Part shown: one piece after another, positions 1 through 17,097 of the stretch
Layout of the letters: each line of letters begins with the position of its first letter
Position numbering within the stretch: position 1 is the first letter of the stretch
Assembly (NCBI RefSeq): GCF_002813245.1
Contig: NZ_PHUF01000003.1
Span: forward strand, 248,001-312,000
Direction of reading: 5' to 3'
DNA length: 64,000 nucleotides
Source: Novosphingobium kunmingense
GTDB lineage: Bacteria; Pseudomonadota; Alphaproteobacteria; Sphingomonadales; Sphingomonadaceae
The notes under the pieces: model-generated
Told to the model about the DNA's origin: nothing
The model's database searches: none
What the model saw: only the letters and a program-made list of their open reading frames with translations
Translations under genes and position numbers: made by a program

Positions 1-3360
<3,360 letters not shown>

Positions 3361-3369
3361 GTGTGAGCC

Positions 3370-4206
3370 TCAGTTCTGGCTTGAATGGGTGTGCGCGGCC
3401 GGGACCGCGGGGGAATACATCGACGGCGGGACGACGACGCTGGGCCGGTGGGCCAGGTTGTCGCGGTCCAGCGGGTGCGGGAAACGCGTATTGGGATTGC
3501 GGCTGTGGATGCGGTCCTTGCGCAGCAGGGTTGCTTCGACCAGCGGCGTGACAGCGTGGCGGCGACCCGTCATGACCGGTACGACGTTGTTGGCGTGCAG
3601 GTGGACGATGTCGAAATGCTTGCGCAGCCGCTTGAGGACAGGGATCAGCACGGTCGAACCGAAGGGATCGAACACACGGTCGAGGCCGTGCAATTCGAGC
3701 ACAATGATGCGGAACCGGGTCAGCGTTTCCTCGCTGACCTGCGCCAGCGTCAGCCATTCGTGGCCCTCGATATCCATCTGCAGCAGAAGGTCGCCCTTCT
3801 GGTCGCCGACGGACTGGTTGACCCAGTCGTCCAGGGTGATCGTATCCGCGTCGGAAACGATGCCCAAGTGCTTGCGCTGGAACGAATTGCCCGGATGGCT
3901 GAGCGGCGTGTCGGCGATCGAGGCATCGGCCTGGAACGTCTTCATGCCGCGGGCCAGCATGTCTTCCTCGAAAGTGACGGTTTCCGACACCCCCGGGGAA
4001 AAGCACGCGACGATCCCGTCGAGATCGTCGGGCACCAGGTAGCCGCCGTCCTCCTCGCCGCCGATCCGCACCAGCGCGTGCTCGGTCGAGACGGGCCGGA
4101 TCGCCGCGAAGAACGGCTCCTGCGCGCTCACCGGCACGTGTTGGCGCATGGCGACGCCAAAGCGCGAAGCCATGAGCTGGATCGATTTGAGGAACGGATT
4201 GGACAT
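3370..4206 (-). CDS. FkbM family methyltransferase encoded between rpoB and rpoC
   Basis: This 278-residue protein has the SAM-dependent methyltransferase core of the FkbM family. The best local sign is [12 protein letters not shown] at about residue 140, which matches the family's K/Q-x-D-x-E-G-x-E strand, followed by a hydrophobic strand (IIVLELHGL). It has no signal peptide and no membrane segment. FkbM enzymes mostly O-methylate sugars, polyketides or glycolipids; the substrate here cannot be deduced. It starts 14 bases after the rpoB stop and ends 9 bases before the rpoC start, so it must be carried on the rpoBC transcript. That position is unusual, because rpoB and rpoC are normally adjacent. 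Codon use looks like the neighbours, so recent transfer is not evident. Confidence 0.85.
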   Translation of the reverse strand: MSNPFLKSIQLMASRFGVAMRQHVPVSAQEPFFAAIRPVSTEHALVRIGGEEDGGYLVPDDLDGIVACFSPGVSETVTFEEDMLARGMKTFQADASIADTPLSHPGNSFQRKHLGIVSDADTITLDDWVNQSVGDQKGDLLLQMDIEGHEWLTLAQVSEETLTRFRIIVLELHGLDRVFDPFGSTVLIPVLKRLRKHFDIVHLHANNVVPVMTGRRHAVTPLVEATLLRKDRIHSRNPNTRFPHPLDRDNLAHRPSVVVPPSMYSPAVPAAHTHSSQN

Positions 4207-4220
4207 GAGCCGTGAACGCC

Positions 4221-8381
<4,161 letters not shown>

Positions 8382-8610
8382 GAGGAGACGTGCCTCTTTC
8401 GCTTGAGTGCCGGACTGGAAAATCCGGCTGAAAACTGTGCCACGCGCGGGCTTGGTGGCATCCACCGGACGGCGAAAAGGCCGCAGGACAAACGCCTCCC
8501 GATCGGGAAGCGGCCCGCAGCCTTCTTGCGTCAGATGAAACGTCCGGGCTTCCTTCCGTGCCAGTCCCCCGCGCATGGGACCGGCTTGCTCGAAGCCTGA
8601 GCGAAGGCGG
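8382..8610 (-). other. Long 5' leader of the rpoB transcript
   Basis: This stretch of about 225 bases lies between the proposed rpoB promoter and the rpoB start. Read on the minus strand it holds several short inverted repeats, including a self-complementary TCCCGATCGGGA and a GCCGGA/TCCGGC stem close to the start codon. I see no convincing reading frame in it. A long structured leader in front of rpoB could be a site of attenuation or feedback control, which is inference. The ribosome-binding site is weak: only AGAGG about 13 bases before the ATG. Confidence 0.5.
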
Positions 8611-8639
8611 CATATAGGCGCGAGGACCCTTGCTGTCAA
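8611..8639 (-). promoter_or_regulatory. Candidate sigma-70 promoter of rpoB
   Basis: On the minus strand TTGACA (8634-8639) and TATATG (8611-8616) are separated by exactly 17 bases. This is a near-consensus housekeeping promoter pointing at rpoB. Transcription would start near 8604 and give a leader of about 220 bases. Confidence 0.75.
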
Positions 8640-8708
8640 ACGCGGGGGCAGGGCGCTGCCGCGGCCAGGTCGCGGAATCCGCGACTTTCCGATTATCAAT
8701 CAACTGAA

Positions 8709-8739
8709 TATCGTTTTTCGATATTATCGATTGACGATA
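8709..8739. promoter_or_regulatory. Twin operator palindromes TATCG-N5-CGATA
   Basis: Two copies of the same inverted repeat lie side by side: TATCG-TTTTT-CGATA at 8709-8723 and TATCG-ATTGA-CGATA at 8725-8739, with centres 16 bases apart. More TATCG half-sites follow at 8761-8765, 8767-8771 and 8776-8780, just before the first gene of the cassette. The region is strikingly AT-rich for this genome. A possible -35 (TTGACG, 8731-8736) lies inside the second palindrome, so a bound protein would block transcription. The likely binder is the Cro/CI-type regulator encoded at 9486, which is inference. Confidence 0.7.
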
Positions 8740-8791
8740 TGGGCGAATCGGTTTATTGACTATCGATATCGAACATATCGGAGAACGATCA

Positions 8792-8917
8792 ATGACCCAG
8801 TCCAACCACCCGCTCGCCGCCGTCCTCGCCATTACCGTGGTCTTCACGCTGTGGCTGCCGACCCTGGCCACCCCGGCCGATCCCGCCGCCGCGGTGGCGG
8901 TCGTCAAGATCCTCTGA
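8792..8917 (+). CDS. 41-residue hydrophobic small protein
   Basis: This short gene encodes 41 residues (MTQSNHPLAA to AVAVVKIL). A good GGAGAA ribosome-binding site lies 7-8 bases before the ATG, and the gene stops 23 bases before the next gene. A single hydrophobic stretch (about residues 8-27) is flanked by a polar N-terminus and an Ala/Pro-rich tail, so it is either a one-pass inner-membrane peptide or a short exported peptide. It is the first gene of a three-gene unit with a DUF2975 membrane protein and a small regulator, all behind the twin operators. I do not recognise a family. The good ribosome-binding site, tight spacing and operator context are why I call it a gene. Confidence 0.65.
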   Translation: MTQSNHPLAAVLAITVVFTLWLPTLATPADPAAAVAVVKIL

Positions 8918-8940
8918 ACCCGCACCTCAAGGGGGCCGCC

Positions 8941-9486
8941 ATGCCACATGCCAAACCCGACGCCCTGCTGGGCTTTGCCAAGGCGTTCGTATCGTTCCTT
9001 ATCGTTCTGGCCTGGATTGTCCTGGCCGTGATGGCTCTGACCACGGTTGCCCTCGGCGGAGCCTGGGCCGTGCAGCATCCCGACCTGATCCGCGAGATGG
9101 CCAAGAACATGAAGCCCGGCGCCGAGCTGTGGGAGGCGATGACCGCGCTTCTGCTCATCCTGGCCCTTGTCGCTGCGATGGCAGCCATGGCGCTGCGCTG
9201 GCTTCAGAAGCTGAAGGCGATCATCGACAGCGTCTCGCTGGGCGATCCCTTCGCACCCGAAAACGCCGACCGGTTGCGCGCCATGGGCTGGCTCACCGTC
9301 GCCATCGAGTTGACCTCGACTCCTGTAGGCGCGTTGGGCGAATGGCTGGCCCGCACGTTCAAGGATGCGACGTCGGACTTCGGCCTGTCGCTGGGCGGCC
9401 TGCTGCTCGCGATGGTGCTGTTCATCCTTGCCCGGGTGTTCCGCGAAGGCGCTGCCATGCGCGCCGATCTGGAAGGAACCGTGTGA
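8941..9486 (+). CDS. DUF2975 domain membrane protein
   Basis: This 181-residue integral membrane protein has about four hydrophobic segments (near residues 11-38, 61-82, 115-135 and 151-170). The open frame extends further upstream, but the ATG at 8941 is preceded by AAGGGGG and gives the normal DUF2975 length. DUF2975 proteins (Bacillus YoaS is an example) are typically encoded next to a very small Cro/CI regulator, as here. The biochemical role is unknown; one idea is a membrane partner that senses a signal and controls the regulator. Its stop codon overlaps the next start (TGATG at 9484-9488), so the two proteins are translationally coupled. Confidence 0.85.
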   Translation: MPHAKPDALLGFAKAFVSFLIVLAWIVLAVMALTTVALGGAWAVQHPDLIREMAKNMKPGAELWEAMTALLLILALVAAMAAMALRWLQKLKAIIDSVSLGDPFAPENADRLRAMGWLTVAIELTSTPVGALGEWLARTFKDATSDFGLSLGGLLLAMVLFILARVFREGAAMRADLEGTV

Positions 9487-9692
9487 TGCCCGTGACCATC
9501 AAGCTCGACGATCTGCTCCACCAGCGGCGCATGACCCTGACCGAACTGGCCGAACGCGTCGACATCACGCTCGCCAACCTGTCGATCCTCAAGACCGGCA
9601 AGGCCAAGGCGATCCGCTTCTCCACGCTCGAGGCGATCTGCGAGGCGCTCGAGTGCCAGCCGGGCGATCTCATCGGCTATACGCAGGACTGA
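9486..9692 (+). CDS. Small Cro/CI-type HTH transcriptional regulator
   Basis: This 68-residue protein is almost entirely one XRE/Cro-CI helix-turn-helix. The segment MTLTELAERVDITLANLS forms the first helices, followed by the recognition helix region and a closing segment ICEALECQPGDLIGY. It matches the YozG-like regulators that accompany DUF2975 proteins. It has no sensor domain, so any signal must come from a partner, probably the DUF2975 protein whose stop codon overlaps this start. It most likely represses its own unit through the palindromes at 8709-8739. The transcript ends at a strong terminator just after the gene. Confidence 0.88.
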   Translation: MPVTIKLDDLLHQRRMTLTELAERVDITLANLSILKTGKAKAIRFSTLEAICEALECQPGDLIGYTQD

Positions 9693-9720
9693 CCGTCCCT
9701 AGTCCCGACCGGTCCTGCAC

Positions 9721-9757
9721 GGGGCGGCGCCTGAACCGGGCGCCGCCCCTTTCGTTT
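9721..9757 (+). terminator. Rho-independent terminator of the DUF2975/regulator unit
   Basis: A perfect 11-base-pair stem (9721-9731 with 9739-9749, GGGGCGGCGCC and its complement) with a 7-base loop is followed by TTTCGTTT. It separates the small cassette from the rplJ promoter. Confidence 0.85.
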
Positions 9758-9766
9758 GCACATTCC

Positions 9767-9794
9767 TTGACTTCGCGGCCAATCCCGCTATTGG
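9767..9794 (+). promoter_or_regulatory. Candidate promoter of rplJ-rplL
   Basis: TTGACT (9767-9772) and TATTGG (9789-9794, inside GCTATTGG) are 16 bases apart, resembling alphaproteobacterial housekeeping promoters. It lies about 260 bases before rplJ and just after the upstream terminator. Confidence 0.55.
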
Positions 9795-9799
9795 CCCGC

Positions 9800-10051
9800 C
9801 CCGACCGGCAGGGGATTCGTGCCCTTGCCGATCAGCCGTCCGAGACAGTTGCTGAGGGTTTCCCTCTTAATCTGCAGCCTAGACGGGGACAGAGATTTCG
9901 CAGGCCCGCCATCCGTGCGGTTCTGCATCCGGCGTGTTTCACGTCCTCCTTCCCCTTCGAACGGACTCGCCCGTGGTGCACCTCGCGCCATGGACAAACG
10001 TAGCCGGCCGCGCGGGGCATGCCCCAAGCGGTCATTTTGAAGGAGTAAGGC
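9800..10051 (+). promoter_or_regulatory. Leader of rplJ, possible L10 autoregulatory region
   Basis: About 250 untranslated bases precede rplJ. No credible gene is present. In many bacteria this leader binds the L10-L12 complex and represses translation. Length and position fit that role, but I did not derive a secondary structure, so the assignment rests on family knowledge. A clear AAGGAG lies a few bases before the rplJ ATG. Confidence 0.45.
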
Positions 10052-10567
10052 ATGGATCGTTCGCAGAAAGCCGAATCGGTCGCTTCGCTCAACGCAAGCT
10101 TTGCCGAGGCCGGCGTGGTGGTCGTCACCCGCAACCTCGGGCTGTCGGTGGCGCAGTCCACCGTCCTGCGCGGCAAGGTGCGTGAAGCGGGTGCGACTTA
10201 CAAGGTTGCGAAGAACCGTCTTGCCAAGCTTGCCATCCAGGACACCGACTATGTCGGTATCGGCGAGTTCCTGACCGGCCCGACCGCGATTGCCGTTTCG
10301 GCAGACCCGGTTGCCGCCGCGAAGGCGGTCGTCGATTTCGCCAAGACGAACGACAAGCTCGAAATCGTCGGCGGGTCGATGGGCACGCAGGTTCTGAACG
10401 CGGAAGGGGTCAAGGCGCTCGCCGCGATGCCGTCGCTCGACGAACTGCGCGCCAAGCTCATCGGTCTGGTTCAGGCTCCGGCCACCAAGGTCGCCCAGCT
10501 CACCACCGCTCCGGCGGCGAAGCTGGCCCGCGTCTTCGGTGCCTACGCCGCCAAGGATGCTGCTTAA
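10052..10567 (+). CDS. rplJ: 50S ribosomal protein L10
   Basis: This 171-residue L10 ([14 protein letters not shown]) anchors the L7/L12 dimers on the large ribosomal subunit to form the factor-binding stalk. The N-terminal RNA-binding part ([20 protein letters not shown]) is typical. The C-terminal helix ([20 protein letters not shown]) is where L12 dimers attach. The start has an AAGGAG. rplL follows 76 bases later in the usual order. Unusually, rplK and rplA are not upstream, and rpoB is on the opposite strand rather than downstream. Confidence 0.97.
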   Translation: MDRSQKAESVASLNASFAEAGVVVVTRNLGLSVAQSTVLRGKVREAGATYKVAKNRLAKLAIQDTDYVGIGEFLTGPTAIAVSADPVAAAKAVVDFAKTNDKLEIVGGSMGTQVLNAEGVKALAAMPSLDELRAKLIGLVQAPATKVAQLTTAPAAKLARVFGAYAAKDAA

Positions 10568-10643
10568 GCAGACGTTTCTCAAACGATTTACCGGATGTCT
10601 GGGCGCCGCCCGCTTCCGGCCAACAATTTAGGAGTGAAACATC

Positions 10644-11021
10644 ATGGCTGATATCGCCAAGCTCGTTGAAGAACTTTCGAAGCTGACCGTTCTGGAAGCC
10701 GCCGACCTCGCCAAGGCTCTCGAAGAAGCCTGGGGCGTGAGCGCCGCTGCCGCTGTTGCCGTTGCTGCCCCCGCTGGCGGTGGCGCTGCTGCTGAAGCTG
10801 TCGAAGAAAAGACCGAATTCGACGTCATCCTGACCGGCGACGGCGGCAACAAGATCGCCGTCATCAAGGAAGTCCGCGCGATCACCTCGCTGGGTCTGAC
10901 CGAAGCCAAGGCGCTGGTGGAAGCCGCTCCGAAGGCGATCAAGGAAGGCACCAACAAGACCGACGCCGAAGAAATCAAGAAGAAGATCGAAGCCGCTGGC
11001 GGCACCGTCGAAATCAAGTAA
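10644..11021 (+). CDS. rplL: 50S ribosomal protein L7/L12
   Basis: This 125-residue stalk protein is present in several copies per ribosome and recruits translation GTPases. The N-terminal dimerisation helix ([20 protein letters not shown]), the Ala/Gly-rich flexible hinge (about residues 33-52) and the globular C-terminal domain ending in GGTVEIK are all complete. An AGGAG precedes the ATG. Low use of rare codons fits very high expression. A terminator lies directly downstream, so the rplJL unit ends here and does not continue into rpoB. Confidence 0.98.
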   Translation: MADIAKLVEELSKLTVLEAADLAKALEEAWGVSAAAAVAVAAPAGGGAAAEAVEEKTEFDVILTGDGGNKIAVIKEVRAITSLGLTEAKALVEAAPKAIKEGTNKTDAEEIKKKIEAAGGTVEIK

Positions 11022-11053
11022 TTTCGACCGGCGATCCCCTTCGGGATTACAGG

Positions 11054-11083
11054 AAAGGGCGGCCTCGCGGGGCCGCCCTTTTT
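11054..11083 (+). terminator. Rho-independent terminator after rplL
   Basis: GGGCGGCC (11057-11064) pairs with GGCCGCCC (11071-11078) and is followed by five T residues. The upstream A residues extend the pairing, so it could also serve the convergent HxlR gene that stops at 11093. Confidence 0.88.
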
Positions 11084-11092
11084 CGTTGCCGG

Positions 11093-11791
11093 TCAGGCGA
11101 CCATGCGGTCCACCCCGGCAAAGGGGCTGAGCCGCAGCCATTGGCCGATCGTCGCGGCCAGCCGCTCGTCGCCGGCCATGGTCAGGCGGCCTGCCTCGCT
11201 CGCCGCGACGATGGTCGAATGGCCCATCCAGATCGCGGTCATCTCGGCCAGCGGCGCGCGCACGAACAGGTCGATGTCGCTGCCCGGATCGACCGAGCAC
11301 AGGTCGACCGGCTCGTCCGGGCGAATCACCAGCCACCATTTCTGCTCGCGCGCGGGGGCATCGGGATAGGTAAAGTGGATGGTGCGCGGCGCCGGCGGTG
11401 GCGGATCGATCACCAGGTTGCGGCGCATGTCCCACATCAGGAGCGTCGCATCGAGCTTTTCGAGCGACAGTTCGCTCGCCACCCAGCGCTGGCCCCAGCA
11501 GCCCATCGCCTCGACGATCGGGCGCAATTCCTGCCCGGCATCGGTCAGCACGTATTCGGTCGCGCCGGGATCGCGCGCGGCGGGCCGCCGTTCGAGGACT
11601 CCAGCATCCTCGAGTTCGCGTAGCCGCTGGGTCAGGAGGGCCGGCGACATGCGCGGCATCCCGCGGCGCAGCTCGTTGAAGCGGGCCGGTCCGCACAGCA
11701 GTTCACGCAACACCACGATGGTCCAGCGCGTGCAGAGCAGTTCCGATGCCATCGCGACCGGACAGAACTGGTGGTAGGATTGCTCGGCCAT
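11093..11791 (-). CDS. HxlR family transcriptional regulator with C-terminal SCP2-like domain
   Basis: This 232-residue protein has an N-terminal winged helix of the HxlR type (residues 1-100). The marker is the cysteine-containing start (CPVAMASELLCTRWTIVVLR), followed by FNELRRGMPRMSPALLTQRL. A second domain follows (about residues 115-232) that resembles the sterol-carrier-like C-terminal part found in some HxlR proteins and could bind a lipid or acyl ligand. It is divergent from an acyl-CoA dehydrogenase gene. A pair of direct repeats in the shared intergenic region is the likely operator. The substrate of the controlled pathway is unknown. Confidence 0.88.
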   Translation of the reverse strand: MAEQSYHQFCPVAMASELLCTRWTIVVLRELLCGPARFNELRRGMPRMSPALLTQRLRELEDAGVLERRPAARDPGATEYVLTDAGQELRPIVEAMGCWGQRWVASELSLEKLDATLLMWDMRRNLVIDPPPPAPRTIHFTYPDAPAREQKWWLVIRPDEPVDLCSVDPGSDIDLFVRAPLAEMTAIWMGHSTIVAASEAGRLTMAGDERLAATIGQWLRLSPFAGVDRMVA

Positions 11792-11868
11792 GGGTGAAGG
11801 GCTCCTTGGGCGCCGACGACGGATGCAAAGTTACCACCCCATCCGCGGCTTGGCGATTCCCGAGGGTT

Positions 11869-11904
11869 CGCTTCACTTTCTGTATCGGGGCGCTTCACTA
11901 TCTG
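11869..11904. promoter_or_regulatory. Direct repeats, candidate HxlR operator
   Basis: CGCTTCACTTTCTG (11869-11882) and CGCTTCACTATCTG (11891-11904) differ at one base and are 22 bases apart, that is two helical turns. They lie in the gap between the divergent HxlR and acyl-CoA dehydrogenase genes, where a regulator acting on both would bind. Confidence 0.6.
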
Positions 11905-11967
11905 AACTAGTCCGGCTTGCCTGCGGCTTGGTATTTCGACTCCATCAAAACCGGAGGAGAGACTACC

Positions 11968-13104
11968 ATGCTGCTCGATATGAGCGATCGCTTCAAACCC
12001 GCCGACTGGACCGCCGCGGCCCGCGCCGTGGCCGAGGCTGCCGCGGCTCACGCCGAAAGGCACGACGCCGACGACAGCTTCGTGGCTGAAGGCTTCGCCC
12101 AGCTGAAGCAGGCCGGGCTGTTCAAGGCGCTGGTCCCCGTCGATCTTGGCGGCGGCGGCGCGACCATCGCCGAGATGTGCGACGTGATCCGCACCATCGC
12201 CAAGGGTTGCGGGTCGACCGCGCTGGCCTTTTCGATGCACTGCCACCTGATCGCCGCTGCGGCCTGGCGGCGCGAGCACCAGAACGCGCCGACCGAGGCC
12301 TTGCTGCGCCGTGTCGCGGCCGAGGACCTGATCCTGGTGTCGAGCGGCGGCAACGACTGGCTCGACAGCGGCGGGACCGCCGTCAAGGTCGAGGGCGGGT
12401 TCGAGATCACCGCGCGCAAACCCTTTGCCAGCGGCTCGCCCGCCGGCGACCTCCTGATGACCAGTGCGGTCTACGACGATCCCGAGGAGGGCCGCGTCGT
12501 GCTGCACTTCGGCGTGCCGCTCAAGGCGCCGGGGGTCGGCAGCGTCGCCACCTGGCAGGTCCTCGGCATGCGGGGGACGGGATCGAACGACCTTGTGCTC
12601 GACAAGGTCTTCGTTGCCGATGCCGCGATCAGCGGGCGGCGTCCGGCGGGGGAATGGCACATGCTGTTCCACGTCATCTCGAAGATCGCCTTCGCGATGA
12701 TCTATGCCGCCTATGTCGGCCTGGCGGAAGCAGCCCGCGACAAGGCGGTAGCCCTGGCGGCGCGGCGCAGCCCCGATCCGCTGCTGGCGCAGATCGCCGG
12801 CGAACTGGACAACGAACTGCTTTCGGCAAGGCTCGCCCACGAACGCCAGGTGACCATCGCGATGGACTGGGCGCCGGGACCCGAGACGACCAGCGCGGCT
12901 CTCGCTTGCCGGACCCTGGCCGGGCGCCACGCCATCGCCGCCGTCAGCAAGGCGCTCGACCTGGCTGGAGGACAGGGCTTCTACCGCAAGGCCGGGCTGG
13001 AGCGCATGTTGCGCGACGTCCAGGCGGCACGGTTCCATCCGCTGACCGAGAAGGCCCAGCAGGACCTTGCCGGGCGGACCGCGCTGGGCTGGCCGCTGGC
13101 CTGA
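11968..13104 (+). CDS. Acyl-CoA dehydrogenase family protein
   Basis: This 378-residue flavoprotein has the acyl-CoA dehydrogenase fold. It starts with MLLDMSDRFK after a GGAGGA; the open frame extends 17 codons upstream without a better start. An N-terminal helical domain (residues 1-115) is followed by a beta domain (about 120-215, ISGRRPAGEWHMLF at its end) and the C-terminal helices with ALDLAGGQGFYRKAGLERML. Related proteins include plain acyl-CoA dehydrogenases and flavin-dependent monooxygenases of the DszC/HpaB-like branch; the sequence alone does not separate them. It is divergent from the HxlR gene and probably controlled by it. A perfect 17-base-pair hairpin follows the stop. Confidence 0.85.
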   Translation: MLLDMSDRFKPADWTAAARAVAEAAAAHAERHDADDSFVAEGFAQLKQAGLFKALVPVDLGGGGATIAEMCDVIRTIAKGCGSTALAFSMHCHLIAAAAWRREHQNAPTEALLRRVAAEDLILVSSGGNDWLDSGGTAVKVEGGFEITARKPFASGSPAGDLLMTSAVYDDPEEGRVVLHFGVPLKAPGVGSVATWQVLGMRGTGSNDLVLDKVFVADAAISGRRPAGEWHMLFHVISKIAFAMIYAAYVGLAEAARDKAVALAARRSPDPLLAQIAGELDNELLSARLAHERQVTIAMDWAPGPETTSAALACRTLAGRHAIAAVSKALDLAGGQGFYRKAGLERMLRDVQAARFHPLTEKAQQDLAGRTALGWPLA

Positions 13105-13129
13105 TCGGGCGGCCTCGACAGGCGCAAAA

Positions 13130-13169
13130 AAGAAAGGGATCGGAACCGCGCCGTTCCGATCCCTTTCTT
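13130..13169. terminator. Strong hairpin after the acyl-CoA dehydrogenase gene
   Basis: A perfect 17-base-pair stem (13130-13146 with 13153-13169) and six-base loop. The 3' arm is U-rich on the plus strand, and six T residues follow on the minus strand, so it can act in both directions. The next 220 bases to the MATE gene show no recognisable feature. Confidence 0.8.
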
Positions 13170-13389
13170 GCGACCCGGTGGCTTGTTGCCGAGGGCTCTG
13201 TTTTATCGGCGGTCGAGGCACCACTTGCAGCCGGCCCCGTTCGAAGGCGGTTGAACCACGAGTGTGCGTTTCTGTCCATATGGCCAGGCGGGAAATGTGG
13301 CATTTGGCGCACGGTCGTGGGGAAAAGTTGCCGGATAACCCGATGGCCGCTTCTAAACCGGCTCTCCTGCGCCTACCCGGGCCGGCTTT

Positions 13390-14772
13390 ATGTCGGATGG
13401 ACCTGCCTTGACGCCCTGGCGCACCGAAATGCGCGCGATGCTCGTGCTCGCGGTGCCGCTGGCCGCAACCAACCTACTGCAGATGATGATCCACGCGGTC
13501 GACGTGATCTTCATCGCGCGGCTGGGCGACCGCCCGCTCGCCGCATCGAGCCTCGGCATTTCGATCTTCGGGCTGACCATGTGGGGGCTTACCGGGCTAG
13601 CCGGGGCCTGCGCGCCGCTGATCGCGGCCGAACTTGGCCGGCGCCGCCACGCGGTGCGCGAAGTGCGCCGTTCGGTCCGCATGGCGCTGTGGGTGTCGGC
13701 CGGCACCGGCCTTGCCGGCATGGCGGTGACCCTCGGCGGTGAGCGGCTGCTGCTGCTGTCGGGGCAGGACCCCGAACTCAGCGCCGAGGCGGGACGCTTC
13801 ATGGCGATCCTTGCCTGGGCGATGATCCCGATGATCATGGCAAGCGTCTTCCGGCAGTTCGTCGCCGCGCTGGGCAGGCCCGGCTATGCCACGGCGATCA
13901 CATTGGTAGCGCTCGGCACCAATATCCTCGGCAACTGGGTGCTGGTCTTCGGCAACCTCGGGATGCCGGCGCTTGGCCTCGAAGGTTCGGCCTGGTCGAG
14001 CGTGCTGACCTCCGCCGCGATGCTGCTCGCATATCTCGTCGTGATCTATTCCGACCGTAAGCTGCGGCGCTATCACGTGCTGGGCCGCTGGTGGCGGGTC
14101 GAACCGCAGCGGCTGCGCCAGATCCTGATCCTTGGCGCTCCGATCGCGGCGACAATCTATGCCGAAGCCGGGCTATTCAGCGGCGCCGCCCTGCTGATGG
14201 GGCGGATCGGCGAGGTGGAGCTGGCAGCGCATACCCTGGCACTGAACCTGGCGGCGCTGGCCTTCCAGATCCCCTTCGGCATCGCCCAGGCGGCGACGAT
14301 ACGGGTCGGCTACCATTTCGGCGCCGGCAACCGCGCCGCGCTCGGCCGCGCCGGATGGTGCGCGCTGCTGGTCGGCGTGCTGTTCATGATGACGACCGCG
14401 TCGGCCATGCTGTTCGCGCCGCGCGTCATCCTGCAGCTTTACATCGACAGCGACGCGGCGGCCAACGCCGCGCTGGTCGCGCTTGCGGTCCAGTATCTGG
14501 CGATCGGCGCAGCCTTCCAGCTGTTCGACGGTGCCCAGGCCGTGGCCGCCGGCGCGCTGCGCGGTCTGCAGGACACCCGCGTGCCGCTGGCGATCGCGCT
14601 GTTCGGATACTGGGCGGTCGGCTTCGTCGTCGCGATCTGGCTGGGCTTCTTCACTCCGCTGAGCGGCGCCGGCGTGTGGGTCGGCCTCGCCCTCGGCCTT
14701 GTCGTCACGGCCGGACTGCTGACCTGGCGGTGGTACCGCCGCGAACGGCTGGGGCTGGTCGCCGCGGTCTGA
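13390..14772 (+). CDS. MATE family multidrug/sodium efflux transporter
   Basis: This 460-residue inner-membrane protein has twelve hydrophobic segments arranged as two six-helix halves, the MATE (NorM-like) architecture. The N-terminal part ([20 protein letters not shown], then DVIFIARLG) and the second-half repeat ([19 protein letters not shown]) are typical, as is the [12 protein letters not shown] stretch near the C-terminus. Such proteins expel cationic drugs or metabolites in exchange for sodium ions or protons. It stands alone between the upstream hairpin and the groESL promoter. The substrate cannot be predicted. Confidence 0.92.
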   Translation: MSDGPALTPWRTEMRAMLVLAVPLAATNLLQMMIHAVDVIFIARLGDRPLAASSLGISIFGLTMWGLTGLAGACAPLIAAELGRRRHAVREVRRSVRMALWVSAGTGLAGMAVTLGGERLLLLSGQDPELSAEAGRFMAILAWAMIPMIMASVFRQFVAALGRPGYATAITLVALGTNILGNWVLVFGNLGMPALGLEGSAWSSVLTSAAMLLAYLVVIYSDRKLRRYHVLGRWWRVEPQRLRQILILGAPIAATIYAEAGLFSGAALLMGRIGEVELAAHTLALNLAALAFQIPFGIAQAATIRVGYHFGAGNRAALGRAGWCALLVGVLFMMTTASAMLFAPRVILQLYIDSDAAANAALVALAVQYLAIGAAFQLFDGAQAVAAGALRGLQDTRVPLAIALFGYWAVGFVVAIWLGFFTPLSGAGVWVGLALGLVVTAGLLTWRWYRRERLGLVAAV

Positions 14773-14803
14773 CCGCCCGCCGACTTTTTTCATCGTCCCG
14801 CGC

Positions 14804-14832
14804 TTGACGGGGCCTTACTGCCGACCCATATG
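14804..14832 (+). promoter_or_regulatory. Promoter of groES-groEL
   Basis: TTGACG (14804-14809) and CATATG (14827-14832) are 17 bases apart. The predicted start of transcription (about 14839) coincides with the left arm of the CIRCE element, the normal geometry for HrcA repression. Confidence 0.75.
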
Positions 14833-14839
14833 CGCCGCG

Positions 14840-14866
14840 CTGGCACTCTCCTGGACAGAGTGCCAA
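14840..14866. promoter_or_regulatory. CIRCE element (HrcA operator)
   Basis: CTGGCACTC (14840-14848), nine bases, then GAGTGCCAA (14858-14866). This matches the CIRCE consensus TTAGCACTC-N9-GAGTGCTAA with compensating changes in both arms. It places groESL under the heat-labile repressor HrcA, which is not encoded in this window. Confidence 0.9.
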
Positions 14867-14902
14867 CAGCTTTCGTATCACTGGAAGAGAGGCACTATCA
14901 CC

Positions 14903-15190
14903 ATGGCATTCCGTCCGTTGCACGATCGTGTGCTGGTTCGCCGCGTCGAGGCCGAGGAAAAGACCGCCGGCGGCATCATCATCCCCGACAGCGCCAAGGA
15001 AAAGCCGGCCGAAGGCGAAGTCGTCGCCGTTGGCGCCGGCTCGAAGGCCGAAGACGGCAAGATCACCCCGCTCGATGTCAAGGCAGGCGACCGCGTCCTG
15101 TTCGGCAAGTGGTCGGGCACCGAGGTCAAGCTCGACGGCGAAGACCTGCTGATCATGAAGGAATCGGATATCCTCGGCATCATCGGCTGA
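14903..15190 (+). CDS. groES: Co-chaperonin GroES
   Basis: This 95-residue lid protein forms the seven-membered ring that caps GroEL. It contains the mobile loop ([20 protein letters not shown]), the roof segment and the closing motif [15 protein letters not shown]. Length is normal. The ATG at 14903 was chosen over upstream in-frame codons because it gives the standard N-terminus [10 protein letters not shown]. groEL follows after 47 bases on the same transcript, behind the CIRCE-controlled promoter. Confidence 0.98.
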   Translation: MAFRPLHDRVLVRRVEAEEKTAGGIIIPDSAKEKPAEGEVVAVGAGSKAEDGKITPLDVKAGDRVLFGKWSGTEVKLDGEDLLIMKESDILGIIG

Positions 15191-15225
15191 GCGACCCCGC
15201 TTTTTTCCAAACCCCAATTCACTGA

Positions 15226-16875
<1,650 letters not shown>

Positions 16876-16904
16876 GTCCGATCGCCTGAGCGACAAGGAA
16901 AGCG

Positions 16905-16933
16905 GGCCGGGGGCGAAAGTCCCCGGCCTTTTT
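16905..16933 (+). terminator. Rho-independent terminator after groEL
   Basis: GGCCGGGG (16905-16912) pairs with CCCCGGCC (16921-16928) around an eight-base loop, and five T residues follow. Confidence 0.88.
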
Positions 16934-17097
16934 CGTTCCATGCGCCACGTACGGCACTTGACACGCCTTCGTCCGATTCAGGCCAAGCCCGGTCATGCGA
17001 AATTTGCACCTGCCGTTGCAAAGATCGGAATTGCAGCGGATGTTTTTGCGCCTATCTGCGCCGCCTTCTGCAACAAGCGTCGGAAAGGCGCGAACCC

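Noticed and set aside
13130..13169. Perfect inverted repeat as a possible insertion-sequence end or remnant
   Set aside because: It is a single hairpin with a U-rich arm right after a stop codon, with no transposase gene or matching partner repeat; a terminator explains it.
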